Shown: piece after piece, positions 1 to 7,646 of the stretch
Layout: every line of letters begins with the position of its first letter
Position numbering within the stretch: position 1 is the first letter of the stretch
Origin: Patescibacteria group bacterium
GTDB taxonomy: Bacteria; Patescibacteriota; Microgenomatia; UBA8517
Assembly (NCBI GenBank): GCA_018826545.1
Contig: JAHKAL010000031.1
Coordinates: 1-18,529, forward strand
Direction: 5' to 3'
DNA length: 18,529 nucleotides
Position numbers and translations under genes: made by a program
Notes under the pieces: generated by a model
What the model saw: only the letters and a program-made list of their open reading frames with translations
What the model was told of the DNA's origin: nothing
Database searches by the model: none

Positions 1-1884
1 ATCTATGCCCTTATCATCTATATCCTTTTTATTTATATTTTTATCTTTTTTAAAAAGATTCATTATTTTATACCAAAATCTAAAAATTATTTTAGGTTTT
101 AATCTAATTATCAAAAAAATAACAATTAAGATAACCAATATTGATAATACAAATAAACTATCTGTTATTACTCTGTTTTTATAAGTTTTAAGATCCAAAA
201 TTGAATCTAGAACAATTACTTCAGCTTTAGAAGGCGTGTTTCTACCCAAGATAGAATAAGGTATCGAAATTTTAAAGTAGCTTTTACCGAAAGGTGGAAG
301 AACTTCTATATATTTTTCTTCATAGATTTTATCATCAAATATAATTGTTGGTTTAAAGTTATATAGAGCTGATGGTCCTTCATTTTCAACCTCTATTTCA
401 TATAAAGAAGACGTAAAAGGAATATTTCTTACCAAATCAAAATTCAGTTTTATTGAAGAATTTCTTTTTTCGGGTAATGAACCAAAATTAACAAAAACAT
501 CTTTTTGTGGATTAGGTCCTAATTTATAAGAGCCTGGTGTATAAGGTTTTACTGAATCTATTCCATGAATTACAAAAGTAAAATGTCTCAAATCTAATTT
601 ATTAAAATAATCAATTCCTCCAGTGGTTGAAGCCCAGGTTGGATCAATTTGTATCCACATTTGATTTTTAAAATCCCAATATTCTGGCCAGGAATGCAAA
701 ACATCGTTTATCAAAGAAAGTGGCTGAATTTTGGGGTTTTCCGTATAGGCATAACCATTTATTTCTCTTGCTGGTATTCCTGCTGCTCTTGCAATTGCAA
801 TAAATAAATCAGTAAATTCCATACAAGTAGCACTATTTGCTTCACTTAAGGCTTGCAAAGCTCCAAGACGTTTATTTTCAGGAGATACTCTCTCATAAGA
901 ATAAGAAAGAGTATTAATTACAAAATTATAAATGTCCTTTGCATTCTTATAATTTAAAGCAATTTCTTTAATTTTTACTGATTCGCTATTCCAATATTCA
1001 GTTGAATTTAAATATTTAATTAAAGTTTCGTCAGAGGGTTTTAAAAAGGTTCTTGGTTCTGAAAAAATCTGAACACTTCCATCAACCTGAATATCTATTC
1101 TTTCTCTTGGTTTTAGGCTATACAAAGCTATCCAGTTTCCATCAAGGTCGATACTTACTTCACTAGGCTTTGGGTCAATGGCAGAATAGTAGACTCTTTG
1201 AAGATTGGTATCCGGTGGAATTGCAATTTCGACTTGAGAAGTTTTTGAAAGAGGATTTTCCAAATGATAATTTAAGGTAAAAGAAAATACTTGAAATGCT
1301 CCGAAACCTGCTGTTATACCAGTTTGGGTGATAATATTTTTATTAAATTTATAAATAAATCTTCCAGACTCAGTAAGTGTAGTTGTGGGTCTAGGAGAAA
1401 TATATGCTTCTAGACCAAATGTTTCTGGAACAGAAAGTGAAAGATTGTATGACCTGAAATCTGAATTACTTGAAAGTTTTGGGATGGAAATCTCCCAAAC
1501 TTCTCCTGTTCTTTGGGCAAATGCAGAATTTTCATAAATTATCTCGAAAGCTCTTACTTTTCCTTTGCCAACAATGGCATCTTCAAAGTTAATGTCAATA
1601 TCTGTATTTTTGTCTCTTACCTTAACTGAAGGTAAAATTTCCTTTCCATTGTAAATGACTTTAATATTGGTAGGACTAATATTTTCCAAAGTTAACTTAT
1701 ATGAAGTTGCATATAAGTTAGTGAATAGATTTTCAATAGAAATTTTATGAACTACTTTTGTGATACCTGAATCCAATACCTGATATTGGACATCTACATC
1801 AGTTACAAATTCATCTGCAGAATAGGTAGCCTTTGGTAAAAGAAAAATTAAAAGAAAAAGAAATGTAAAAAGAATTCTTTTCAT
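1..1884 (-). CDS. Membrane-anchored transglutaminase-like protein, C-terminus cut by window edge
   Basis: The frame is open from an ATG at 1884 to base 1 without a stop, giving 628 residues; the C-terminal end lies outside the window. Residues 1-22 look like a signal peptide: Lys-Arg, a Leu/Phe-rich core, then a TYSA-type cleavage region with no lipobox Cys. About 300 residues of beta-rich, presumably extracellular sequence follow. A transglutaminase-like core comes next with a Cys-His-Asp triad: C354 (in NSATCMEF), H397 (in LHSWPEYW) and D414 (in IQIDPTW). A single membrane helix lies near residues 575-594, followed by a Lys-rich tail that should be cytosolic. The start is 12 bases after the uvrA stop, so co-transcription is likely, although no Shine-Dalgarno is visible. 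Transglutaminase-like folds in bacteria include proteases and cross-linking enzymes. The substrate cannot be told from sequence; an envelope protein-processing role is inferred. Confidence 0.85.
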   Translation of the reverse strand, partial: MKRILFTFLFLLIFLLPKATYSADEFVTDVDVQYQVLDSGITKVVHKISIENLFTNLYATSYKLTLENISPTNIKVIYNGKEILPSVKVRDKNTDIDINFEDAIVGKGKVRAFEIIYENSAFAQRTGEVWEISIPKLSSNSDFRSYNLSLSVPETFGLEAYISPRPTTTLTESGRFIYKFNKNIITQTGITAGFGAFQVFSFTLNYHLENPLSKTSQVEIAIPPDTNLQRVYYSAIDPKPSEVSIDLDGNWIALYSLKPRERIDIQVDGSVQIFSEPRTFLKPSDETLIKYLNSTEYWNSESVKIKEIALNYKNAKDIYNFVINTLSYSYERVSPENKRLGALQALSEANSATCMEFTDLFIAIARAAGIPAREINGYAYTENPKIQPLSLINDVLHSWPEYWDFKNQMWIQIDPTWASTTGGIDYFNKLDLRHFTFVIHGIDSVKPYTPGSYKLGPNPQKDVFVNFGSLPEKRNSSIKLNFDLVRNIPFTSSLYEIEVENEGPSALYNFKPTIIFDDKIYEEKYIEVLPPFGKSYFKISIPYSILGRNTPSKAEVIVLDSILDLKTYKNRVITDSLFVLSILVILIVIFLIIRLKPKIIFRFWYKIMNLFKKDKNINKKDIDDKGID

Positions 1885-1896
1885 TAGAATTAATTT

Positions 1897-4815
1897 TTAC
1901 AGTTTAGCTAGGAAATTGCCAGTATATGATTTTTTATTCTTTTTTATATCACTAACTGTTCCTTTGGCTATAACTTCTCCTCCCTTTTCTCCACCATCAG
2001 GTCCCAAGTCAATTATCCAATCAGCATTTTTAACTACATCTAAATTATGCTCAATTACAAATACACTGTTTCCTCTTTCCACTAAACTTCTCAGTACACT
2101 TAAAAGTTTTTCAACATCATAAAAATGTAGTCCCGTTGTTGGTTCATCAAGTATATAAATAGTTTTTCCAGTTGATCTTTTAGATAATTCAGTTGCAAGT
2201 TTCACTCTTTGGGCTTCTCCGCCTGACAGAGTTGTGGCGGGCTGTCCCAGTTTCATATACCCAAGACCAACCTCTTCAAGAGTATCTAAAATTAAAACTA
2301 ACTTTGCATTTCCATGGAAATATTTTTTTGCGTCAGAAATTGACATATCCAAGACCTCTGAAATATTCTTCCCTCTGTAAACTACATCTAAAGTTTGTGC
2401 ATTGTAGCGTTTTCCTTTACATATATCACACATTACCCAAATATCGCTCATAAACTGCATTTCAATTTTAATTTGTCCCTGTCCTTCACAGGTCTCACAT
2501 CTTCCTGCCTTAACGTTAAAAGAGAATCTCCCTTTTTTAAACCCAAAAGACTTGGCTTCTTTTGTTGATGCAAATATATCTCTAATTTCATCAAATGCTT
2601 TTGTATAAGTCGCGGGGTTGCTTCTTGGAGTTTTTCCGATTGGGGACTGATCGATAAGAATTACCTTATCAATGTTTTCTAATCCTTCGATAGATTTAAA
2701 ACCATCAGCGGAAATTCTTGACATTGGATTAATACTTTTAAATAGAGCTGGATATAATGTTTCAACCAACAGGGTAGATTTACCACTTCCTGAAACACCT
2801 GTCACTACTACAAACTCTCCAAGAGGAAAAGTCACATTAATATTTTTTAAATTATATTTATTAGAACCTATTATTTTTAAGGTTTTATCTGAAATATCTT
2901 CTTGAAGTTTTTTTGCCAAAATACTTACTTTCTTTTTGCCTGAAAGATATTTGCCTGTAAGGGATTTTTCATCTTTCGATATTTCTTTTGCTGTACCTTC
3001 TGCAGTTATCTTTCCCCCATTCTCCCCTGCCCAAGGACCAAAATCAAAAACATAATCTGATTGTTTCATCATTTCAGCATCATGCTCTACAACAATAACT
3101 GTGTTTCCAAGGTCTCTTAATTTCTTTAATGTATCTATAAGTTTTTGGTTATCCTTGGGATGTAGTCCAATTGTGGGTTCATCTAAAACATACAACACGC
3201 CTGTTAGTCCTGAACCAATCTGTGAAGCCAATCTTATTCTTTGGGCTTCTCCACCAGAGAGAGAGCCTGCTTGTCTGTCTAGTGTTAAATACTCTAGGCC
3301 CACAGAAAGAAGGAAATTAAGTCTTTCTGTAATTTCTCTTAAGATTAAATGTCCAATTTCTATTTCTTTTTTAGATAATATTTTTTCATTAGTTAGTTTT
3401 TTAACCCACCCAATTGCTTTCTCAATAGAAAATGAGGTCAACTCAGAAATATTTATACTATCTATGGTTACCCCCAGTGCTTCTTTTTTAAGTCTTAAAC
3501 CCATACATTCCGGACAAACTTTCTCTCTCATATATTTTTCAACTTCATTTCTTACCCAATCAGATTCAGTCTGAGAATGTCTTTTTTCAAGTTCGTTTAC
3601 AAATCCAACAAATCTTTCAAAGATATAGGTTTCTTTACCAAATCTATTTGTTCCTTCAACTTTATATTCCTTCTCTCCTGTTCCATATAACAACAACTCC
3701 CTTTGTTTCTGGGAAAGAGTATTAATATTTACTCTTGGGTTAATCCCCACTTCTTCACAGAATTTTAAAACGAGTCTTGAAAACCATGTATTATGTTCAA
3801 ACATATTTTTAAAAGGCAAAACTCCACCTTCTGTGATGGATATTTCATCAGAAAAAACTAAATCTGCTTCAACTTTAAGAATATTTCCTAGACCTGTACA
3901 TTTTGGACATGCCCCATAAGGAGAATTAAAAGAAAATGTTCTAGGTTCAATCTCTGTAATTTCAATATTATCAACTGGACAAGAAAACCTTTCAGAGAAT
4001 AGGTGGTCAGTAAACTTCTTAGGAGCATCAGGTAAAGAAAAACCTTCATCCAATACTTCAGATATTGTAATCAGTCCATCAGAGAGATTAATAGACTGTT
4101 GAATTGAGTCGGAAAGCCTTATTCTAAAACTTTCAAGAAAACTTTTATTTCTTAAATCTTTTTTAGAAATGGCAATTCTATCAACAACAGCTTCAATTGT
4201 ATGTTTATTTGTTTTTATTAAGGCAAGGTATTCATCTACATTTTTTATGTATCCATCAACTCTTACCTGTTTATATCCTTTTGATTTTAAATTATCAAAA
4301 AGGTTAGAAAACTCTCCTTTTCTTCCTTGAACCATTGGGGAAAGAACTAAAAACCATACTTTTCCTTTAGTTTCAGCAATTTCTTTAATTAGGGTAATAC
4401 TTTTATCAACAATCTGATCTAATGACTGAAAACTAATTTCTCTTGCACATATAGGACAATGTGGATGGCCTATCCTTGCATATAAAAGCCTTAAATAGTC
4501 GTATATTTCAGTTACAGTCCCTACAGTAGAGCGGGGATTTTTAGAAGTAGTCTTCTGGTCAATTGAAATTGCGGGGGATAATCCTTCAATTGTATCAACA
4601 TCAGGCTTATCCATTATTCCCAAGAATTGCCTTGCATAGGTAGACAGGCTTTCAACATACCTTCTTTGTCCTTCTGCATAAATAGTATCGAAAGCTAAAG
4701 AAGATTTTCCACTTCCAGATACACCGGTAAAAACTACCAGTTTATTTTTTGGAATATCCAAATTAATATTTTTTAAATTGTGCTGTCTTGCGCCTCTTAC
4801 TTTTATATAATCCAT
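1897..4815 (-). CDS. uvrA: UvrA, excinuclease ABC subunit A
   Basis: This is the damage-recognition ATPase of nucleotide excision repair, which loads UvrB onto lesions. At 972 residues it is full length. Both ABC modules are intact: Walker A at 31-40 (GVSGSGKSSL) and 673-681, signature SLSGGEAQ/TLSGGEAQ at 518-525 and 862-869, Walker B with LDEPTIG/LDEPTTG near 544-550 and 889-895. The second zinc module has four Cys (C773, C776, C796, C799). The first zinc module reads C279-P-V-D282 and C303-P-K-C306, so one usual Cys is Asp. The start ATG at 4815 has a good Shine-Dalgarno (GGGAG, 6-base spacing). It lies 50 bases downstream of uvrB in the same direction, with its own likely promoter in the gap. 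The transglutaminase-like gene follows closely. Confidence 0.98.
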   Translation of the reverse strand: MDYIKVRGARQHNLKNINLDIPKNKLVVFTGVSGSGKSSLAFDTIYAEGQRRYVESLSTYARQFLGIMDKPDVDTIEGLSPAISIDQKTTSKNPRSTVGTVTEIYDYLRLLYARIGHPHCPICAREISFQSLDQIVDKSITLIKEIAETKGKVWFLVLSPMVQGRKGEFSNLFDNLKSKGYKQVRVDGYIKNVDEYLALIKTNKHTIEAVVDRIAISKKDLRNKSFLESFRIRLSDSIQQSINLSDGLITISEVLDEGFSLPDAPKKFTDHLFSERFSCPVDNIEITEIEPRTFSFNSPYGACPKCTGLGNILKVEADLVFSDEISITEGGVLPFKNMFEHNTWFSRLVLKFCEEVGINPRVNINTLSQKQRELLLYGTGEKEYKVEGTNRFGKETYIFERFVGFVNELEKRHSQTESDWVRNEVEKYMREKVCPECMGLRLKKEALGVTIDSINISELTSFSIEKAIGWVKKLTNEKILSKKEIEIGHLILREITERLNFLLSVGLEYLTLDRQAGSLSGGEAQRIRLASQIGSGLTGVLYVLDEPTIGLHPKDNQKLIDTLKKLRDLGNTVIVVEHDAEMMKQSDYVFDFGPWAGENGGKITAEGTAKEISKDEKSLTGKYLSGKKKVSILAKKLQEDISDKTLKIIGSNKYNLKNINVTFPLGEFVVVTGVSGSGKSTLLVETLYPALFKSINPMSRISADGFKSIEGLENIDKVILIDQSPIGKTPRSNPATYTKAFDEIRDIFASTKEAKSFGFKKGRFSFNVKAGRCETCEGQGQIKIEMQFMSDIWVMCDICKGKRYNAQTLDVVYRGKNISEVLDMSISDAKKYFHGNAKLVLILDTLEEVGLGYMKLGQPATTLSGGEAQRVKLATELSKRSTGKTIYILDEPTTGLHFYDVEKLLSVLRSLVERGNSVFVIEHNLDVVKNADWIIDLGPDGGEKGGEVIAKGTVSDIKKNKKSYTGNFLAKL

Positions 4816-4821
4816 AGAAAA

Positions 4822-4826
4822 CTCCC
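4822..4826 (-). promoter_or_regulatory. Ribosome binding site of uvrA, partly inside a hairpin
   Basis: On the minus strand GGGAG lies six bases before the uvrA ATG. This is one of the few strong Shine-Dalgarno sequences in the window. Its first two G bases are also the last two bases of the 3' arm of the leader hairpin at 4825-4842, so folding could limit ribosome access. Confidence 0.7.
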
Positions 4827-4842
4827 ATCGGATTCCCGACGG
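4825..4842 (-). promoter_or_regulatory. GC-rich stem-loop in the uvrA leader
   Basis: Read as minus-strand RNA, CCGUCGG and CCGAUGG can form a 7-bp stem (six Watson-Crick pairs, one G-U) around the loop GAAU. It stands out as GC-rich within very AT-rich surroundings. It begins about three bases after the predicted transcription start and ends inside the Shine-Dalgarno. It could be a translation-control or mRNA-stabilising hairpin. As DNA it is an imperfect inverted repeat just downstream of the -10, where a repressor could bind. A third option is a weak terminator for uvrB, since GAGUUUUCU follows, but the U-run is poor. Confidence 0.5.
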
Positions 4843-4851
4843 ATATGAAAC

Positions 4852-4860
4852 ATTATAACA
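4852..4860 (-). promoter_or_regulatory. Extended -10 promoter of uvrA
   Basis: The minus strand reads TGTTATAAT, an exact match to the extended -10 consensus TGnTATAAT, in the 50-base gap between uvrB and uvrA. The predicted start of transcription is near 4845, giving a leader of about 30 bases. No convincing -35 lies 16-18 bases upstream, as is usual for extended -10 promoters. AT-richness raises the chance of random matches, but the full nine-base fit in an intergenic gap is good support. Confidence 0.55.
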
Positions 4861-4865
4861 AATAT

Positions 4866-6953
4866 TTATATATTACCTAGAGATTTAATCTTATCTCTAA
4901 TCTCAATTGCTAGTTCAAAATTTAAGTCAGTTGCAGCTATCCTCATCTCAGATTTTAAGTTTTTAACTAGTTTTGTCTTCTCTTGAGGAGTAAGAGAATC
5001 TAAATCTAATTTGTCAAGAGAAAAAAATGATTTTCCTTTTTCTCCCTGCATCCAAGGAGTCTTTTTAATTTCTTCTTGTTCAATAAGTTTTTCTCTAATA
5101 GGTTTTTTGATTGATTTAGGAGTTATACCCATTTTTGTATTTTCTTTTACTTGTATCTCTCTTCTTCTTTTAACTTCTTTTAAAGCTCTATCCATTGAGC
5201 CAGTTACTGAGTCTGCATACATAATAACTTCTCCTTCAACATGTCTTGCAGCTCTTCCCATGGTCTGAATTAAAGTTACATCGGATCTTAAAAATCCTTC
5301 TTTATCTGCATCAAGTATCGCAACTAAAGATACCTCAGGGAGGTCTAAACCCTCTCTAAGAAGGTTAATTCCAACTAAGCAGTCATAGTTACCTTTCCTC
5401 AAATCATCTAAAATATCTCCTCTCTCTAAAGTTTTTACATCAGAATGGAGGTAATGGACTTTAACTCCCTGTTCAGCTAGATAGGCTGATAAATCTTCAG
5501 CTGTTCTTTTTGTAAGAGTGGTAACCAAAGTACGCTGACCTTTTTTAGCTCTTTTTTTAATTTCATTCATACAATCTGAAACTTGATTTTTAGTTGGCCT
5601 TATTGAGACTTTTGGATCAGGTATTCCGGTTGGTCTTAAAAGCTGTTCAGTTAAACCATCTATAGATACTTTCTTTTTTGCTTCAGTTTTAAGTTCTTGA
5701 TAATTTCCTTTAGCCATTGAAAGTTCCCACTCAGAAGGCGTTGCTGATGTTGCCAAAAAATTAGGGATCTTTCTTAAAAACTCTTCAAATTTCAAAGGTC
5801 TATTGTCAATTGCTGCGGGAAGTCTGAAACCATAATCGATTAATGTTTCTTTTCTAGATTTATCTCCTGCATACATTCCTCTAATTTGTGGGAAAGTAAT
5901 GTGACTCTCATCAACAACCACTAACCAATCCTTGCCAAATGGAGAGCTAAAGTAATCAAGCAGTGAATATGGGGCTTCACCAGGAGCTCTTCCATCAAAA
6001 TATCTTGAATAGTTTTCAATTCCTTTAACATAACCTACTTCCTGAATCATTTCCAAATCATAATTTACTTTATTTAAAAGTCTTTGAGCCTCCAGACCCC
6101 TCCCAATCTTTTTAAGTTCTTTAACTCTACTGTTACAATCGCTTTTTATTTCATTAAAAACTTCCTTATTCTGCGTTGGATCAGTAATAAAATGTTTAGC
6201 TGGGTATAAAACATAGTTTTTACAATCTTTTTTAAAGATGTTTCCTGTTATTGGATCAATTTCTTTAATACCTTGAATTTTATTATCCAAGACTTCTATT
6301 CTTATACCTAAATCCATATAAGAAGGATAAACATCAATAGTATCTCCTCTTATCCTAAAAGTTCCTCTATGAAAGCCATAATCATTTCTCTCATATTGAA
6401 GTTCAACCAGCCTTTTAACTACCTGGTCTCTTTTTACTTTCATTCCTTTGGTAAACTCAAAAATGAAATGTCCATACTCTACGGGGGAACCTATATTATA
6501 GATACAAGAAACTGAGGCTATTACTATTGTATCTTTTCTTGTTAAAAGATTTGTTGTGGCTGCGAGCCTTAATTTATCTATAAGTTCGTTAATACTAGCG
6601 TCTTTTTCTATATAGGTATCGGTTGAAGGAATATATGCTTCAGGTTGATAGTAATCATAATATGAAACAAAGTAACTTACTGCATTTTCAGGAAAAAAAT
6701 CTCTAAATTCCTGATAAAGCTGACCTGCTAGAGTTTTATTATGAGAAATAATTAAAGTTGGCCTCTGCAAGTTTTCAATTACGTTTGCTACAGTAAAAGT
6801 TTTTCCAGAACCAGTTACTCCCAATAAAACTTGATTGGTTAAATTATTTTTAATTCCACTTGAGAGATTTTCAATTGCATTTTTCTGATCATCAGTTGGT
6901 TTAAATTCTGATTTTATTTTAAATTTATACATGTTTGATATTTTATTATACAT
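4866..6953 (-). CDS. uvrB: UvrB, excinuclease ABC subunit B
   Basis: This is the damage-verifying helicase-like subunit of nucleotide excision repair; it takes over from UvrA and recruits UvrC. The protein is 695 residues and complete. Walker A is GVTGSGKT at 45-52, and the Tyr-rich beta-hairpin (YYDYYQPEAYIPSTDTYIEKD) spans 98-118. Motif II is DESH at 348-351, the ATSATPSEWEL motif is at 401-411, and the C-terminal helicase motifs run about 528-570 (GINLLREGLDLP, QTMGRAAR). The C-terminal UVR motif that contacts UvrC is at about 658-692. Two starts are possible. Met1 (6953) is preferred because AGGA precedes it by five bases. Met8 (6932) aligns better with usual UvrB N-termini but has no ribosome binding site. 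It is divergent from lexA and followed by uvrA. Confidence 0.98.
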   Translation of the reverse strand: MYNKISNMYKFKIKSEFKPTDDQKNAIENLSSGIKNNLTNQVLLGVTGSGKTFTVANVIENLQRPTLIISHNKTLAGQLYQEFRDFFPENAVSYFVSYYDYYQPEAYIPSTDTYIEKDASINELIDKLRLAATTNLLTRKDTIVIASVSCIYNIGSPVEYGHFIFEFTKGMKVKRDQVVKRLVELQYERNDYGFHRGTFRIRGDTIDVYPSYMDLGIRIEVLDNKIQGIKEIDPITGNIFKKDCKNYVLYPAKHFITDPTQNKEVFNEIKSDCNSRVKELKKIGRGLEAQRLLNKVNYDLEMIQEVGYVKGIENYSRYFDGRAPGEAPYSLLDYFSSPFGKDWLVVVDESHITFPQIRGMYAGDKSRKETLIDYGFRLPAAIDNRPLKFEEFLRKIPNFLATSATPSEWELSMAKGNYQELKTEAKKKVSIDGLTEQLLRPTGIPDPKVSIRPTKNQVSDCMNEIKKRAKKGQRTLVTTLTKRTAEDLSAYLAEQGVKVHYLHSDVKTLERGDILDDLRKGNYDCLVGINLLREGLDLPEVSLVAILDADKEGFLRSDVTLIQTMGRAARHVEGEVIMYADSVTGSMDRALKEVKRRREIQVKENTKMGITPKSIKKPIREKLIEQEEIKKTPWMQGEKGKSFFSLDKLDLDSLTPQEKTKLVKNLKSEMRIAATDLNFELAIEIRDKIKSLGNI

Positions 6954-7007
6954 TAAATTCCTATTGACACATTCGGGTTTTCTTTGGTAACTTTAATATA
7001 GACAAAT
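6954..7007. promoter_or_regulatory. Divergent uvrB/lexA promoter region
   Basis: This 54-base gap must carry the starts for both uvrB (minus) and lexA (plus). On the plus strand a perfect -35, TTGACA, sits at 6964-6969. The -10 is less clear: TAACTT at 6988-6993 has an 18-base spacer, while the better TTTAAT/TAATAT at 6992-6999 is too far from it. If the latter is used, lexA mRNA would be nearly leaderless, consistent with no Shine-Dalgarno before its ATG. On the minus strand TATATT at 6995-7000 could serve uvrB. No classical LexA box (CGAAC-N4-GTTCG or CTGT-N8-ACAG) is present. An imperfect inverted repeat, GTT..C...G..AAC at 6977-6991, is the nearest thing to an operator and is weak. Confidence 0.45.
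6959..6962 (-). promoter_or_regulatory. Ribosome binding site choosing the uvrB start
   Basis: AGGA on the minus strand is five bases before the ATG at 6953. No similar motif precedes the second in-frame ATG at 6932, so this supports the longer product. Confidence 0.5.
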
Positions 7008-7631
7008 ATGGCACCAATAGTTTACAAAAGACAAAAACAAATCTTAGATTTTATTAAACAGCAAATTCAATTAAATGGTACAGCACCAACTTTAAGAAAA
7101 ATTGCAGATGCCATTGGTGTTTCCTCTCTAGCAACAGTTCATGAACATTTAACTTCTCTAGAACAAAAGGGTTTGATTAAAAGAAAAAAAGGGAAGGTAA
7201 GAGCCATAGAGATTAAAGATTCTGATTTTAATTTTTCTAACGAAGGAATGGAAGTACCTATCCTGGGTTTTATTGCGGCTGGAGCACCAATTGAACCATA
7301 TACTGATCCAAATTCTTCTATCTCAGTTCCGCCTGCTTTTGTCAGTAATAAGAAAAGAACATATGTACTTCAGGTCAGAGGCGAATCAATGATTGAAGAG
7401 CAAATAAGAGATGGTGATTTCGTAGTTATTGAACAGACAGAAGATGCTAAAAACGGTGAAATTGTTGTTGCTCTTTTAGATAATGGTATGGCTACTCTAA
7501 AACGCTTTTTTAAAGAGGCAACTAGAATAAGACTTGAACCAGCAAATGCTAAAATGCAACCAATTTTTGTTAAAAATGTAACAATTCAAGGAAAAGTTGT
7601 AGGGTTAATTCGAAGATACTATAAAAACTAA
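7008..7631 (+). CDS. lexA: LexA, SOS-response repressor and self-cleaving protease
   Basis: This is the transcriptional repressor of DNA-damage genes; RecA filaments trigger its autocleavage. It has 207 residues, normal for the family. An N-terminal winged helix-turn-helix occupies about 1-70 (recognition region near 27-52, TLRKIADAIGVSSLATVHEH). The S24 peptidase domain follows, with the Ala91-Gly92 cleavage site (FIAAGAP), catalytic Ser127 (GESM) and Lys165 (ATLKRF), so self-cleavage should be intact. It is the only plus-strand gene in the window and is divergent from uvrB, which suggests autoregulation and control of uvrB through the shared gap. Its stop overlaps that of the convergent dedA gene by 4 bases. 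No Shine-Dalgarno precedes the ATG. Confidence 0.97.
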   Translation: MAPIVYKRQKQILDFIKQQIQLNGTAPTLRKIADAIGVSSLATVHEHLTSLEQKGLIKRKKGKVRAIEIKDSDFNFSNEGMEVPILGFIAAGAPIEPYTDPNSSISVPPAFVSNKKRTYVLQVRGESMIEEQIRDGDFVVIEQTEDAKNGEIVVALLDNGMATLKRFFKEATRIRLEPANAKMQPIFVKNVTIQGKVVGLIRRYYKN

Positions 7632-7646
7632 TTCTTCTTAGTTTTT
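7623..7646. terminator. Inverted repeat at lexA/dedA ends, possible bidirectional terminator
   Basis: AAAAACTAA, a 6-base loop TTCTTC, then TTAGTTTTT form a perfect 9-bp inverted repeat covering both stop codons, with T-runs on both strands (seven T on plus, five on minus). Position between convergent genes and the flanking T/A tracts fit a bidirectional intrinsic terminator. The stem has only one G-C pair, so it would be weak by standard rules. Confidence 0.45.

Noticed and set aside
1..1884. Frameshift or pseudogene in the left-edge transglutaminase gene
   Set aside because: The frame reads through from the signal peptide to the membrane helix and tail, with the Cys-His-Asp triad in place. 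It is simply cut by the window.
1916..3574. Several plus-strand open frames of 68-157 codons opposite uvrA
   Set aside because: They lie antisense inside a complete, motif-rich gene, have no recognisable domains or ribosome sites, and arise from low-stop AT-rich composition. The same holds for antisense frames over uvrB, gpmI, ppsA, PMM and ruvC.
6930..6932. Second ATG as the uvrB start
   Set aside because: It matches the usual UvrB N-terminus better, but it has no ribosome site, whereas the ATG at 6953 has AGGA at good spacing. It remains possible.
6954..7007. Classical SOS box upstream of lexA
   Set aside because: I looked for CGAAC-N4-GTTCG and CTGT-N8-ACAG on both strands and found neither.
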